Assembly (NCBI GenBank): GCA_025057155.1
Contig: JANWYD010000003.1
Coordinates: 248,001-312,000, forward strand
Direction of reading: 5' to 3'
Length of the DNA: 64,000 nucleotides
From: Chloroflexaceae bacterium
Lineage (GTDB): Bacteria > Chloroflexota > Chloroflexia > Chloroflexales > Chloroflexaceae
The notes under the pieces were generated by a model. The model was not told the origin of the DNA. It was given only the letters and a program-made list of their open reading frames with translations, and did no database searches. The translations under genes and the position numbers were made by a program. Below, piece after piece: positions 44,825 to 54,400 of this stretch (within the stretch, counting starts at the first letter, position 1; each line of letters begins with the position of its first letter).

Positions 44825-46528
44825 CTACCCCTCGCTCATCTTCCGCACCGCGTCGGCGATCTGCGTGGCGATGGGCAGCACCGCCGGCAGCGCGGCGGCG
44901 AGGTTCTGCGCCGCCTGTTTCAGGCCATCGGCGCTGATCTGCACCAGCGTCTTGTTCGGTTGCGCCTTCGTCGCCTGCTCAACCGCGGCCTTCGCCGTCT
45001 CGGCGACCGCCTCGGCCTCGCTGGCGCGCTCCGCCGGGGCTTTCTGCAGTTCCGCGCTGAGCTGCTCGATAAGCTGCTGAAGCTGCGCCTTCGTCGCGGC
45101 GTCGCCGCGGGGCGATGCACCAATACTCTGCGACACGTTGCTCAGGGTGGATTTGATGTTCAGTAGTCTGGGAATTGCGTCTTCTGGTATCGCCCCCCTC
45201 CCAACCTCCCCCCGCTGGGGGGAGGAGTCCGGCGCCCTCCCCCCGCTGGGGGGAGGGCTGGGGAGGGGGGCGGCAGGGGCGGGAGATTTATGCACAAACG
45301 TCCCACTGCGCTTATCAATGTTGCCCTCGGCGTAATCACCGCCGCCGGTATCCACGTTGTGCACCGTGCTCTGCGCCCCGCGCCCGATGGCGATGCCGCT
45401 GCCCTTGATGTCGCCGGTGCTGATCCGGTCCCCCTGGGTGATGTCGGTCTTGATGATGTCGCGCCCGGCCACGTCACCGATGCTGATATTGCCATACCGG
45501 CCGCCGCCGCCGAAGTGCACCCCGCCGTGCTGGGTTTGCTGGTTCACGGTGACGTGGCCGTGCACATCGCCAATGGCCGCGCCGGTCTGGACGCTGCCGC
45601 CGATGCTCTGCTGGTGCTGGCGCAGCATGGCCTGGCTGTAGGCCGGGTTGACCGCGCGCACCGCGGTTTCCTCAGGCAGTGCGCCGGAGGCGTCGAAGGG
45701 GCCCAGGGCGGTCGCGCCGCGGTAGAGCGCCACGGCGAACGGCCCGACGCCCTTGAGGATGGTCAGTTCAGGTTCCTGCTTCTCGCCGTACATCTGGCGT
45801 ACGGCCGCGGGGATCAGGCGCGGCACGGCCTCGTCGAGGGCGAAGTAGAGATGGGTATAGAGGTCGAAGACGCTGATGTAGCCGTGGTTGCTGGGCGTCC
45901 CCTTGCCCTGGAGGCCATCGAGCAGAGCCTGGGTAAAGAGGGTGAGCGGCCCGGGGCCGATGAAGGAGTACTGGTTCTCGCGGCAGGCGCTGATGATCAC
46001 GCGGCCCTCGCCGGTGCCGAGCAGCGCGGCGGCGACCGGCGGCGGCAGGGGGGCGCCGGTGGGCGGGGCCTCGCCGGGGGCCAGCACGGGCGAGATTTCG
46101 CCCGCGTGGCAGGCGTTGACGATCAGCAGCAGGCGCTTTGCCTTGATGGCCCGTAGCTTCGCGATCAACTCGGCCTCGCGCAGGCCCGTGCCTGCTGCGA
46201 CCTTGCGCCCCTCCAGGCGGGTGTCGTGGGTGGTCAGGTAGTAGCCGTCGTCGCCGTACTCGCCGTGGCCGGCGTAGTAGATCAGCACGGTATCGCCTTC
46301 GCCGACGCGCGCCGCCAGGGCGTCGAGGGCCGCCAGGACGCCCTCGCGGGTGGCGGCGGCGCCGCTGAGCAGGGTGACCTGCTCCGGCGGGTAGCCGCAG
46401 AAGTGCGGGTCGCGCAGCACGCCGGCGACGGCGATGGCGTCGGCGGCGGTGATCGGCACATTGAGCCGCGGCGCATGGGCGTAGCTGCCAATGCCGATCA
46501 GGAGGGCGTGGGCGGTGTCAAAGGCCAT
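44825..46528 (-). CDS. Caspase-like protease with NACHT-partner motif
   Basis: A 567-aa C14 (metacaspase-like) protein from ATG 46528, with AAAGGAAC upstream. The caspase domain (residues 5-230) shows ALLIGIGSYAHAP, the catalytic His in YYAGHGEYG and the catalytic Cys in LIVNACHAGEI, both intact. Residues about 300-385 have repeated beta-strands (SIGDVAGRDII, TGDIKGSGIAIGRGAQSTV) matching the N-terminal motif of the DGR target. Residues about 400-430 are encoded by an inserted G/C palindrome (APLPSPPPSGGRAPDSSPQ, then RGEVGRG). The tail from about 440 is helical, with LQQLIEQLSAELQKAP. It likely cleaves proteins on signal, as a death effector; the inference comes from family and neighbourhood. 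Confidence 0.85.
   Translation of the reverse strand: MAFDTAHALLIGIGSYAHAPRLNVPITAADAIAVAGVLRDPHFCGYPPEQVTLLSGAAATREGVLAALDALAARVGEGDTVLIYYAGHGEYGDDGYYLTTHDTRLEGRKVAAGTGLREAELIAKLRAIKAKRLLLIVNACHAGEISPVLAPGEAPPTGAPLPPPVAAALLGTGEGRVIISACRENQYSFIGPGPLTLFTQALLDGLQGKGTPSNHGYISVFDLYTHLYFALDEAVPRLIPAAVRQMYGEKQEPELTILKGVGPFAVALYRGATALGPFDASGALPEETAVRAVNPAYSQAMLRQHQQSIGGSVQTGAAIGDVHGHVTVNQQTQHGGVHFGGGGRYGNISIGDVAGRDIIKTDITQGDRISTGDIKGSGIAIGRGAQSTVHNVDTGGGDYAEGNIDKRSGTFVHKSPAPAAPLPSPPPSGGRAPDSSPQRGEVGRGAIPEDAIPRLLNIKSTLSNVSQSIGASPRGDAATKAQLQQLIEQLSAELQKAPAERASEAEAVAETAKAAVEQATKAQPNKTLVQISADGLKQAAQNLAAALPAVLPIATQIADAVRKMSEG
45185..45277. repeat. G/C palindromic repeat inside the caspase gene
   Basis: The CCCCCCTCCCAACCTCC and CCCCCGCTGGGGGG core of the GGTCTGTGAAC MITE family, here within an open reading frame and without disrupting it. 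It encodes a Pro/Ser/Gly-rich linker. Confidence 0.8.
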
Positions 46529-46806
46529 GGGATGTTCCTTTACTGAGTCCGTTTCTGATCTGAGGGCATTATACCAAACGGCTTCACGTTCCGAAAAGTG
46601 TTCGGGGATGTTTACGGGATATATGTTCACCGCAGAGGGCGCGGAGGGTTGCATATGGCCTATCCTCTGCGCCCTCTGCGGTAAATCTGAACAGTGCAAG
46701 TTTTCTTCCGGGCCTCGCCCTCCCGGACGCTCCCGACGGGCAGGGGCCTGTCGCCTTACGGCAATGAAAGATGTTATCATGCGAAATAACACCGGTAGAG
46801 GTGAGT

Positions 46807-47118
46807 GGTCTGTGAACGAAGTTTTTCGCTAACCCCGCCCCCTCCCCAACCCTCCCCCGCTGGGGGAGGGAGCCCGGCTCCTCCCCAACGGGGGAGGCCG
46901 GGTTCTCAGGTGTAGGGCTTTCCAGCCCATCTTCGCATCGCATGCGCCATCTGGGGCATTGGGACGCCCAACGCCCCCCTCTCCCGCTTGCAGGAAAGGG
47001 GGTAGGGGTGTAAGCGCACGGGAATGCCAAAAACCCCCCTTCTCGCTTGAACAACCCTACACCTGAGAGGGAAGGCCGGGAGAGTAGCGGAAAGGCCAGG
47101 AAACGTCGTTCACAGACC
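46807..47118. mobile_element. MITE-like element, GGTCTGTGAAC family, copy 3, interrupted
   Basis: Left end GGTCTGTGAACGAAGTTT (46807-46824) and right end AAACGTCGTTCACAGACC (47101-47118) are inverted repeats agreeing at 17 of 18 positions. Another element (46904-47068) sits inside. The gap 46529-47136 is otherwise non-coding and carries AATAAC and TATACC stretches near 46570 and 46785 of no clear meaning. Confidence 0.8.
46904..47068. mobile_element. MITE-like element, TCTCAGGTG family, copy 3, nested
   Basis: Ends TCTCAGGTGTAGGG and CCCTACACCTGAGA, 165 bp. Flanked by GGGGAGGCCGGG and GGGAAGGCCGGG (11 of 12 identical), consistent with a 12-bp target duplication within the older element. Confidence 0.8.
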
Positions 47119-47136
47119 AGTGAGAGGAGGAGCCGC

Positions 47137-48633
47137 GTGTTCAACCGGTATTGGAGTATCCCCGTTGTACTGCTGATTACCGCGATCATTGCCGCCTGTG
47201 GCGGCGCGCCTGCCGCGAATGATCAGGCCAGTCTGCGAGCCACGTTGGAAGCCGAGGTGCGCGCCACCCTGGCCGCCCAGGCCCCACCCACTGAAGCGCC
47301 ACCCGCCACGGCCACTCCGCTGCCCGCCACCGCTACCCCGGCGCCGGTCGAGCCGACCCGCCCGCCCTTCGCGCCCGCCGCCGATACGCCGTCGCCGTCC
47401 GGCGCGAGCGCGGCGGCGACGGCGGCGCCCGCCGAGGACGTTCCCATCGTGTTCCGTCCCCAGGAGCAGTCCGGCGCTGGCACGACCGTCAACATCGAAC
47501 TGGTATTCGACTCCAGTGGCTCGATGGCCCAGCGCATCGGCAACGAAACCAAGATCCAGGCCGCCCGGCGGGCGATGGAACGGGTCATTGACTCGCTGCC
47601 CGACAACCCCAATCTGAACGTCGGCTTCCGCGTCTTCGGCCATGAAGGCGACAGCAGCGAGGCCCAGCGGGCGCGCTCCTGTCAGAGCACCGCCCTGCTG
47701 GTGCCGGTCCAGGGGGTCAACAAAGAGTTGCTGCGGCAGCAGCTCTCCGCCTGGGAACCGGCCGGCTGGACCCCGATCAGTCTGGCGTTGCAGCGGGCCG
47801 GCGAGGACCTGCGGGCGGGCGAAAACGTGCGCAACGTGATCATTATGGTGTCGGACGGCGAGGAGACCTGCGATGGCGATCCGTGCGCGGTGGCGGCGGC
47901 GCTGGCCGCCTCGGAGGCCGAGGTGCGGATTGACGTGGTGGGCTTCGGGCTGGAGCCAGGGGTGGCCGAGACGCTCCGCTGCATTACCGAGAACACCGGA
48001 GGGCGCTACATTGACGCGCAGAACGGCGACGCCCTGGCCCAGACGCTCCAGGAACTGATCGCCGCCTCGCTTAAGCGCAGCACCCTGCGTTTCATCGGCG
48101 TCGGCCCGGACGGCAAGCCGGAGCACGTCCACCTGTCGGGTTTCCGGGACGCGCAGGGCAACAGTATGTTCGGCGCCAGGAACCCCGAAACCGACAGGCA
48201 GATCGAAGCAACGTTCGAAGGGGAACAACTCATCGCCCTGCCCCCCGGCGAGTACCGTTTCACCGTCTCACGGGTTGACGGTCGGGACGATCAGGTCTCC
48301 ACTCACTTTTTCACCGACTATACGGCCATCATCGAAGAAGGCCGTGAAACGGTGGCGGTTATAGGCTGGGGCGGGGTTACCTTCATCAATGATGGGTTGC
48401 CGGCCAATGTCGTCGAGGACCTGCGCGTCGAAAAGGCGGTCAAGGGCGAGTGGGAAACGAGCATATTCACCGGACCGCCGCCGGGCAGGATCAAATTCTA
48501 CTTCCAGTTCGACTACCGGTACCACCTGGCGCCGGGGCGCTACCGGGTCTATGACGAGGAACGGCGGGCGGTGCTGGTGGATAATATCATCGTCGAACCG
48601 GGGAAGTCGGTGACAGTGCGCCTGCGACCGTAG
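47137..48633 (+). CDS. VWA-domain lipoprotein
   Basis: A 498-aa secreted lipoprotein. The GTG at 47137 is used because GAGAGGAGGAG lies directly upstream; a longer frame upstream reads through the MITE. Lipobox TAIIAAC gives Cys at about residue 21. A Pro/Ala/Thr linker runs to about residue 110. The von Willebrand A domain follows, with a complete MIDAS: DSSGSM, then WTPISLAL and IIMVSDGEETCDGD. The C-terminal region (about 320-498) has beta-rich repeats. It may bind partners outside the membrane. VWA lipoproteins occur next to signalling NTPases in several conflict systems, but a link here is only positional. Confidence 0.85.
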   Translation: MFNRYWSIPVVLLITAIIAACGGAPAANDQASLRATLEAEVRATLAAQAPPTEAPPATATPLPATATPAPVEPTRPPFAPAADTPSPSGASAAATAAPAEDVPIVFRPQEQSGAGTTVNIELVFDSSGSMAQRIGNETKIQAARRAMERVIDSLPDNPNLNVGFRVFGHEGDSSEAQRARSCQSTALLVPVQGVNKELLRQQLSAWEPAGWTPISLALQRAGEDLRAGENVRNVIIMVSDGEETCDGDPCAVAAALAASEAEVRIDVVGFGLEPGVAETLRCITENTGGRYIDAQNGDALAQTLQELIAASLKRSTLRFIGVGPDGKPEHVHLSGFRDAQGNSMFGARNPETDRQIEATFEGEQLIALPPGEYRFTVSRVDGRDDQVSTHFFTDYTAIIEEGRETVAVIGWGGVTFINDGLPANVVEDLRVEKAVKGEWETSIFTGPPPGRIKFYFQFDYRYHLAPGRYRVYDEERRAVLVDNIIVEPGKSVTVRLRP

Positions 48634-48634
48634 C

Positions 48635-48668
48635 GATTGCGGATTTGGGATTTCGGATTTTGGATTGG
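48635..48668. repeat. GGATTTGGGATTTCGGATT repeat
   Basis: Copy of the GGATTTT family immediately after the VWA gene stop, followed by GCAACCC (48727) and GGGAGGGCAAAGCCCTCCC (48743-48762) hairpins. The 238-bp gap to serA carries nothing else. Confidence 0.6.
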
Positions 48669-48871
48669 GCGTGGCGCACCGGTTCCTCGCCGCAGGCAGG
48701 AGCCTGGGAAAATCCGGTTCCCCCCGCAACCCGGAGGGTTCCTGGGAGGGCAAAGCCCTCCCGGACCCTCCCGGATTATAGCGTTGCTCGCAACGATCGC
48801 CACCCAACGATGGTAACGCGAGCGCAGCGAGCCACATCGTTCGGTGACCAGCGGATCAACTATTCAGCGCT

Positions 48872-50449
48872 CTACAGATTCACGCTATACGCCTGTTCGA
48901 TGCCCTCAAGGGCGCGAATCTGGGCCAGCACCTCGTCGGAGGCCGGCTCGTCGAGGGTCAGCACCATCATGGCGTGCTCGCGGGGGGCCAGGCGACCGAC
49001 ATACATGCCCGAGATGTTGACGTCGGCGGCGCCGAGGATGGTGCCAACGCGCCCGATCATGCCCGGGCGGTCGCGGTGGTAGGTGAAGAGCAGCGACCCC
49101 TGCGGGATGAAGTCCACGAAGTAGCCGTCGGCGCGGACAATGTGGGGTTCGCCGCGCAGCACCGTGCCCCAGAAGACGTGCTCGCCATCGGTGGCCTCGA
49201 CCCGAACGACCAGCAGCCCGGCATAGCTCGCGGCGTCGGGGTCGGTGCGCTCGGTGACGCGCATGCCCCGTTCGCGGGCGATCAGCGGGGCATTGACCGG
49301 GGTCACCCGTTCGATGCTGACCGCCTCCAGCAGGCCCTGGAGCACGGCCAGGCGTACCGGCTGGGTATCTACGTCGGCCAGTTCGCCGCGAAACTCCAGA
49401 TCATAGCTGCGCACCGGGCTGTGGATCAACTGGTTGATCAGCCGGCCCATCTGCCGGGCCAGTGACAGATAGGGTTGCAGCACGCTCCAGGCTTCGGGGG
49501 CGACGAAGGGGGCGTTGACGGCATACCGGGGCGTGGCGCCGCTGAGGGCCGTCACTACCCCCTCGGCCATCTCCGTGCCGGCGGAGGTCTGCGCTTCGGC
49601 AGTGCTGGCGCCGATGTGGGGTACGGTAATGATCTTCGGATGGTGGATGATCGGCGCGTCGGCGGGAGGCGGCTCCTGGCTGAAGACGTCCAGAGCTGCG
49701 CCGGCCAGGTGACCGGTGTCAATGGCGGCGAGGAGGGCCTGCTCGTCCACCACCCCGCCGCGGCTGGCGTTGATCAGATAGGCCCCGCGTTTCATCTGGG
49801 CGATGCGGGTGGCGTCAATCAGGTTCCTGGTGCTCTCCACCAGGGGCACGTGCAGCGAAACCACATCGCTGCGCTGGAGCAGTTCTTCCATGGTCACCAG
49901 TTCAACGCCGAGATGGGCCGCGCGGTCGAGCGACACCACCGGGTCGTAGGCCAGCACGTGCATAGCCATGGCCCGGGCTCGTACCGCCACCTCCGAGCCG
50001 ATGCGCCCCAGGCCCACCAGGCCCAGGGTCTTGCCGCGCACCTCCCAGCCGACGAACTTGTTGCGTTCCCACTTGCCGCTCTGCAGGGAAGCGTGCGCCT
50101 GAGGGATGGAACGGGCCAGGGCGATCAGCAAGCCGATCGTCAACTCGGCCACGGCCACATTGTTGGAGGCCGGCGCATTGACCACGACGATGCCCCGGCG
50201 CGTGGCGGCGTCAACATCAATGTTATCTACCCCGGTGCCGGCGCGCCCGATAACGCGCAGGCGCGTGCCGGCATCAATCACCTCGGCGGTCACCTTCGTT
50301 GCCGAACGCACCACCAGCGCATCATAGCCGCCGACAATCTCCAGGAGCGCGGCTTTATCGAGATCCAGGCGCACGTCAACCTCGGCGGCCTGCCGCATGA
50401 CCTCCAGACCCTCGGCGGCGATTTTTTCTGTGACGAGAATGCGATCCAT
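48872..50449 (-). CDS. serA: D-3-phosphoglycerate dehydrogenase
   Basis: First enzyme of serine biosynthesis, oxidising 3-phosphoglycerate with NAD. The 525-aa long form starts at ATG 50449 with AAGGAGAG upstream. Domains: substrate-binding part (VGGYDALVVRSATKVTAEV), NAD domain with GLVGLGRIGSEVAVRA near residue 148, the INASRGGVVDEQAL and catalytic IGASTAEAQ region, an allosteric-substrate-binding domain from about 320 and a C-terminal ACT domain near 450-525 (YHRDRPGMIGRVGTILGAADVNI), which senses serine. Upstream lie four tandem palindromes. Confidence 0.96.
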   Translation of the reverse strand: MDRILVTEKIAAEGLEVMRQAAEVDVRLDLDKAALLEIVGGYDALVVRSATKVTAEVIDAGTRLRVIGRAGTGVDNIDVDAATRRGIVVVNAPASNNVAVAELTIGLLIALARSIPQAHASLQSGKWERNKFVGWEVRGKTLGLVGLGRIGSEVAVRARAMAMHVLAYDPVVSLDRAAHLGVELVTMEELLQRSDVVSLHVPLVESTRNLIDATRIAQMKRGAYLINASRGGVVDEQALLAAIDTGHLAGAALDVFSQEPPPADAPIIHHPKIITVPHIGASTAEAQTSAGTEMAEGVVTALSGATPRYAVNAPFVAPEAWSVLQPYLSLARQMGRLINQLIHSPVRSYDLEFRGELADVDTQPVRLAVLQGLLEAVSIERVTPVNAPLIARERGMRVTERTDPDAASYAGLLVVRVEATDGEHVFWGTVLRGEPHIVRADGYFVDFIPQGSLLFTYHRDRPGMIGRVGTILGAADVNISGMYVGRLAPREHAMMVLTLDEPASDEVLAQIRALEGIEQAYSVNL

Positions 50450-50478
50450 GATCTCTCCTTGCATCTGTAGTGGAAGAT

Positions 50479-50623
50479 GGGGAAACCGGGTTTCCCCATC
50501 CCCCGCCCGTTGCGGTGCTGGCGGGGAAACCGGGTTTCCCCGCCCCCCGGCCGTTGCGGTGCTGGCGGGGAAACCGGGTTTCCCCGCGCCCCTGCTGTGC
50601 TGATGGGGAAACCGGGTTTCCCC
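50479..50623. repeat. Four tandem GGGGAAACC palindromes upstream of serA
   Basis: GGGGAAACCGGGTTTCCCC at 50479, 50523, 50567 and 50605, spaced 44, 44 and 38 bp. The spacers between copies 1-3 are near-identical (CCGTTGCGGTGCTGGC), so this arose by tandem duplication. It is the serA 5' leader. Each copy can form a 9-bp hairpin, so the array could attenuate transcription or bind a dimeric protein. Confidence 0.85.
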
Positions 50624-50721
50624 ACACCCTCGGCCCGCAGGAAAAGAAAAGCCGGTAGCGCAACCCGCCGGGTTACGCGCGTACTGTCGCATGCATCCCA
50701 TTCTACGCCGGGGCGATACAC

Positions 50722-51291
50722 TCAAGAGGCGGCCAGGAGTCGGACCTCGACCGCCTCGCAGATGGCATGGAGGATGAGGCCGTGGACCTCCTGGATGCGC
50801 GCGCCGTTGGCGGAGGGCACGATGATGGAGTGATCGGCCAGCAGGGCGGCGGCGCCGCCGTCTTTGCCGAGGAGGGCCACGCCGATGACGCCCCGTTCTC
50901 GCGCGGCGCGGAGGGCGTGGAGGATGTTGGGCGAGTTCCCGGAGGTGCTGAAGACCACCAGCACGTCGCCGGGACGGGCCAGGGCGGTGAGCTGGCGGGC
51001 GAACACCGCCTCGTAGCCATAATCATTAGCGATGCAGGTCAGCGCGCTGGCGTCGGCGTTGAGGCACACCGCGGGCAGCGGACGCCGATCGGCGCGGTAG
51101 CGGCCCACCAGTTCCTCGGCCAGGTGCAGGGCATCGGCGGCGCTTCCGCCGTTGCCACAGGTGAACAGGGTGCGCCCGGCCAGCAGCGCCTCGGCCACAT
51201 GCGCAACCACGGCGTCCACCCGGGCGGCCTGGAGCGCGAAGGCGCGCAGCACGGCGGCAAGCTCGTCGAGCTGGTCGCGGAATTGGGCCAT
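50722..51291 (-). CDS. gmhA: SIS-domain phosphoheptose isomerase-like protein
   Basis: A 189-aa single SIS-domain protein resembling sedoheptulose 7-phosphate isomerase, the first step to ADP-heptose. Motifs: TLFTCGNGGSAADALHLAEEL (phosphate loop), GDVLVVFSTSGNSPNIL and QEVHGLILHAICEAVE, with Glu and His in the usual positions. Since many Chloroflexota lack lipopolysaccharide, it may make heptose for other glycans. The start at 51291 has no strong ribosome site nearby. A GTGAGGA palindrome block (51345-51430) lies upstream. Confidence 0.85.
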   Translation of the reverse strand: MAQFRDQLDELAAVLRAFALQAARVDAVVAHVAEALLAGRTLFTCGNGGSAADALHLAEELVGRYRADRRPLPAVCLNADASALTCIANDYGYEAVFARQLTALARPGDVLVVFSTSGNSPNILHALRAARERGVIGVALLGKDGGAAALLADHSIIVPSANGARIQEVHGLILHAICEAVEVRLLAAS

Positions 51292-51344
51292 GGTGTTGTC
51301 CGTTCTTTCGTTCGCGGCGGATTTCTGCCATTTGAGCGTTGTTC

Positions 51345-51430
51345 CTCACCCACCCCCGCCTCGCTGCGCTCGGCGCCCCCTCCCTCTCCACCGCAGGCGG
51401 AGAGGGAGGGGGCCAGGGGGAGGGTGAGGA
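51345..51430. repeat. Inverted repeat of CTCACCC / GGGTGAG
   Basis: CCTCACCCACCCC at the left and GGGTGAGGA at the right enclose a CCCTCTCCACC/GGCGGAGAGGG hairpin, between the GmhA start and the CHAT-NACHT gene end. A similar block lies at 4918-4993. Confidence 0.55.
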
Positions 51431-51438
51431 CACCAGCC

Positions 51439-54400
51439 TCACCTCAACCCGCGCGTGCCTTTCAGGCGCCTGGCGATCGTCGCCGCGGCCAGGTGCCACT
51501 GCTCGCGCAGTTCCAGCGGCCAGGAGGGAGCAAGAGCCTCCAGGTCGGCGAGGGTCGCCGCGTCGCCGATCCAGGCCAGGGCCTCCACCGCCTTGCGGCG
51601 CAGATACAGCGGACCGGTTGGCCCGTCATCAGGCCGCAGCGCCACGGCGAATGCGCCGATACACAACTCCGGCACTGGCCGCCAGGCAGCGATGTCCTGG
51701 ATGATCTGCTTGACCGTAGGCCCATCGCGGCCATCGGGCAGTTCCAGCACTCGGTCGGGCGCGCCCGCACCGATCCACGCCAGGGATTGCATGGCTCTGG
51801 CCTTCACCGACTGGTTCGGGCTGGTGATGAGGATCCTCAGGAGCCAGTCAATCACATCGGGATCGGCGGCCCGCACTCGGCCCGCCAGATACGCCAGTTG
51901 CTGGGCGGCCCGGTCGGGAATGTCGGCATTGCCACGCACCAGCACTGCCAGCAGGGGGGCCACCCGGTCCGGCTCGAAGAGGGTCAGCGCGTCGGCGGCG
52001 GCCCACATGGTATCGGCCCAGTCATCGCTGATCGAGGTGTTCGCGTCATCGGACGGGCCGAGGATCACCCGCAACAGAAAGCGCGCGTCGAGGAGTTTGT
52101 TCTCGTTGTCGTCGCCGAGATCGGCCAGGGCGAAGATCGCCAGCGCCCGTTCGGGCGGCGAGGGCGACTCCAGGATGATCGCCCGCAGCTTCTCACGCCC
52201 GCCTGTCTCGCGTCCCCACAGATCCAGAATGTTCCGCAGCATGCCCTCATCACGGAGCTCCTGGAGCGATTTCGGCGGCGCCTGCGAGCCTGCCGGCCCC
52301 TTCAGCGAGACCTCGTTGCGGTAGCCGGCCGCAACGATGGGACCCTGCTGCGGTGCTCCGGCCAGCCACAGGGGCGCGAGGTTGCGCAGGGCGCGGGCGG
52401 CTGCGATGCGCACATTGGTGTACTCGTAGCGCGGGCCGCTGGCGGTCTGGCGCACTTTTTCGGTCAGGATGCGGCGCATTTCCGGGATCAGTTGCGGATC
52501 GCTCAGCCGCCCCAGGGCGGCGACAAGCTGCTCGCGCCGCTCAACGGCCGGCTCCCGTTCATTGCGCAGGCGGATGAGGCAGGCGTCGAGCACCTCGGCG
52601 CGCAGCCCGGGCGCCAGCCGCGCCTCCTGTTCGCGGGTGATCGCCTCGAGACAGCGCGCCGCGAGCAGGGCATGGGTGCCGCTCCCGGCGCGAATGGCCT
52701 CGGTAAGCCGTTCGAAGAGCGGCGTCGGATCGGCAAGCAGCCCCGCCAGGGCGTACATCACATCCTCCCACCACGCTAACCCTTCGGGACTGCTGCATAG
52801 CGTGACGATATCGGCGATGCGCTCCTCCAGGTCGCGGTGGCTTCTCAGAGCCTGCGCCGCCAGATACGCCTCCAGCATGGGATTGGCGAAACGGGTGGAG
52901 TGCTGTTCCACGCCGCTGAGCAGGCGCACCTCGCGCAGCAGCGCGTACAACTCCTCCAGACCGTAATCGCGCTCGCGGCGCACCTGCTGAAAGATGCGGA
53001 ACACCTCCGCCAGCGAGAGACGCTCGCGGTGGTTCCACCGCGCGTACCAGGCCAGTTCGGCCAGGCTCTCGCGTGCCGCATCGCCGATGCGAAAGGTTAA
53101 TGACAGGCTTTCCAGGGCCTGATCCAGGTACTCCTGCACGATCTGGTTCCGCGTGACGCGAACCTCCGGGTGGGCGGTCAGCCGCTCGTAGATCAGCGCC
53201 AGCAGGCTCGGCTCGTTTGCCAGACCGAGCAGCCGGTTGTCGCGCATACGCTGGAACACGCGCGCGGCGCTCTTCTGATCCCGCTGGCGACAGTAGCGCA
53301 TTACCTGGCGCTCGGTCAGCAGTTGGAGGATCAGCACTCGCGCCGCGGGCAGCCACGCTCCGGGGTACAGGTCAATGTTCGAGGTCAGCACGAAGCCCTG
53401 GTCGGGCCGGCGCCGCGCCAGCGCCGCCAGTTCGCGCGCCAGATCGGCGCGGGCTCGATCAGAGAGGGCGTCGAGATTGTCGAGCAAGAAAATGTACCGC
53501 GCCTGGGGCGTAGACGCCGGGGCCGAACCGAGCAGACTGGCCAGCGCGTCGCCCAGATAGGGGGTCACGTTGCGGGCCTGCTCGATGATGTACCGCTCCA
53601 GCCGGCCCAGCCCGCGGGTCTGATCATAGCCATTCAGAGTGATGTAGATGCCCAGAGGCCGGTTCGGATCGCCAATGACGGCCTCGGCCAGTTCGAAGGC
53701 GAGCCGGCGGAGCAGCGTGGTCTGGCCCGAGTAAGGGGGGCCGATCACCGCGACGAGGTTGGTTTCGGCTTGTTCCGCTCCGCGCTGGCGACGCCGGTCG
53801 CGCAGACCCAGCCTCAGGGTCTGATCAAGCGCGTCGAGGGCGCTGAGGATGGTTGGCGCATCCTCGGGACGCCGGCGCGCCAGCGTCCAGTCCTGGCCGG
53901 GGGCGAAGCTGATTACGCCGCCTTCGATGAACTCGGCCCCGCTCCAGCGGGTGAAGCTCTCATCACGAAGCACCTGCGCGGCATACTCGAGTTGCGCGTT
54001 GGGGCTGAACAGGCGCCCCTCAGGGTTGCGCATGTAGAGCACCGGCGTGGTCCAGCCTACCTGGTCGGGCCGAAAGACGCGCTGGCGGGCCACGTTGACC
54101 GCCTCGTCAATCACCCCGTTCCGCAGCAGGTGCTCGCTGAGATGGAAGGTGAAGCTGCGCGCCAGGGCGATCTCAACCAGGCGCTGCATGGCCAGCACGG
54201 CTGTGATGCCGCTCTCAATAATCAGCCGCGCGGCCAGACTGTTGATCTGGCCGCTGACCGCGCTGTTGCAGGCCACCAGCACGACCATCGCGGGCCGGCG
54301 GGAGCGCGGAAGCTGGCGCAGGAGGGCAATGAGGGCCTCGCCGGGGAACAACTGGACGCGGCGATCGCCGACTCGTTCGAGCACGAGCCGCGTGCCGTCC

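Noticed and set aside
46584-47189. A 201-aa minus-strand frame between the caspase and VWA genes
   Set aside because: It lies entirely in MITE DNA and upstream leader; no motif.
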